64,000 bases of DNA from Artemisia argyi (taxonomy: Eukaryota; Streptophyta; Magnoliopsida; Asterales; Asteraceae): NCBI GenBank assembly GCA_030686995.1, contig JARVZY010002414.1, forward strand, positions 33,501 through 97,500, written 5' to 3'. The notes below the pieces were generated by a model, which did no database searches, had not been told where the DNA came from, and was given only the letters and a program-made list of their open reading frames with translations. Below are positions 63,240-64,000 of the stretch, piece by piece (the first letter of the stretch is position 1; each line of letters starts with the position of its first letter). Made by a program: the position numbers and the translations under genes.

Positions 63240-64000
63240 GCGCGTTCTATGCAGTACCAATATTAGATGCAGTACTTTACAGTACTCTTCTAGACCAATC
63301 AAAATTTAGTATTATTAAAGATTTTTATTTAATTAAGATGGGCATAATAGTAAAACACATTTTCACTTTCTTTTTGAATTTTTTTAATAAAAAAAACGTT
63401 TTTATAAAACGCCTTAATTTTAGGACTTTTTTATCATACATGTTTTTAGAAAAATGGTGCATATGTGTTTATAGTGTACAATTGTTAAAACTTCTTATGT
63501 CTTTTATTAAATATGGTAATTGCATATATGTTTCTAGCGTAAAATTCTTTAAAAAGTCAAATAGAACCAAAAACATAAACATATAATTGTAACCTCTAAA
63601 TTTATAACAAACCAAAAATATAAATAGTGTACACAAAATTTGATATCAAATGAAATACAATTCAAATACAAAATATATCTTGATAAGCATAGATGTGCAC
63701 GTCATTCAGAAACATGTGTACACTCTTTCAAGAACATATGTGCACTTTTCATTTTCTCATCATATCCGTTAGAACATGAGTACCCTCTAAGAACATATGT
63801 GCACGCTGCGATTTGTTGTCAAATTCATTAGAACATATGTGCGCGCCTTCCAAAAACTTATATATTCGCAAATTTATTAGAACATATGTGCACGCCTTTC
63901 AAAAACTTGTATATTTGCAGTGACCGCATAAACTTCATAATTAAAGGACCAAAAACACAATACCTGTTTCAAAACACAAAGTAAAAGTTAAATAGTTAAT
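63236..64000. mobile_element. Left part of another element bordered by (TA)n, cut by the window
   Basis: Starts 'ggggcgcgttctatgcagta' directly after TA repeat, like the two elements before it. A direct 'gcagta' / 'tacagtac' cluster lies at the edge. Around 63700-63900 the motif AGAACATATGTGCAC occurs about five times. The other end is outside the window, so the type is inferred from position only. Confidence 0.4.

Overview
This window is plant nuclear DNA: spliced eudicot-type genes, LTR retrotransposons primed by tRNA-Met and tRNA-Asp, Mutator-like elements (MULEs), MITEs and long AT microsatellites. The repeat families and the FAR1/Ulp1 and DUF1985 proteins fit an Asteraceae genome best, but that assignment is inference. 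No tRNA, rRNA or bacterial-type genes were seen. Only one ordinary host gene looks intact, an RNA-dependent RNA polymerase of the RDR1 type (30148-34881). Almost everything else is transposon-derived.

Left third (1-28.5 kb): a nested stack, youngest on the outside. A non-coding LTR element (LARD, 1-6872, minus orientation, running off the left edge) has 3.5-kb LTRs that differ at one base in 662 compared. It sits inside the 3' LTR of an Athila-like Ty3/Gypsy element (6873-21037, minus) that keeps a 1568-residue pol ORF but has three nonsense codons in gag. Athila lies beside a Copia-type LTR with its primer site (22726-23128), which in turn interrupts a MuDR-type transposase pseudogene (23129-26259, minus) in its catalytic core. 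The same MULE also carries a hAT MITE (23806-24594, 8-bp TSD) and a solo Copia LTR (26336-28021, 5-bp TSD).

Middle (28.5-48.4 kb): RDR1, with a TATA box, a probable 1.35-kb 5' UTR intron and five exons in all (four of them coding). Less than 1 kb downstream begins a 12.56-kb Mutator-like element (35847-48409) with degenerate terminal inverted repeats and a 10-bp direct repeat at its edges. It holds two convergent genes transcribed inward from the ends: a FAR1-family transposase (plus, one in-frame stop) and a nine-exon, 1140-residue Ulp1-like cysteine protease gene (minus, open throughout, catalytic H/D/C present). About 45-50 copies of an 18-bp palindrome (AGAATCATATATGATTCT) or close variants fill its introns and its intergenic gap. 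They avoid exons, have a 20-21-bp period and do not occur outside the element. This is the most striking system in the window.

Right third (48.4-64 kb): a Gypsy LTR ending at 51392, a broken DUF1985 gene fragment (52751-53710), decayed minus-strand exon-like fragments of unrecognised genes (55.3-58.7 kb) including a recognisable scrap of mitochondrial ATP synthase subunit d (57380-57505), and then three elements each bordered by (TA)n tracts (60251-60992, 61051-62723, and 63236 to the edge).
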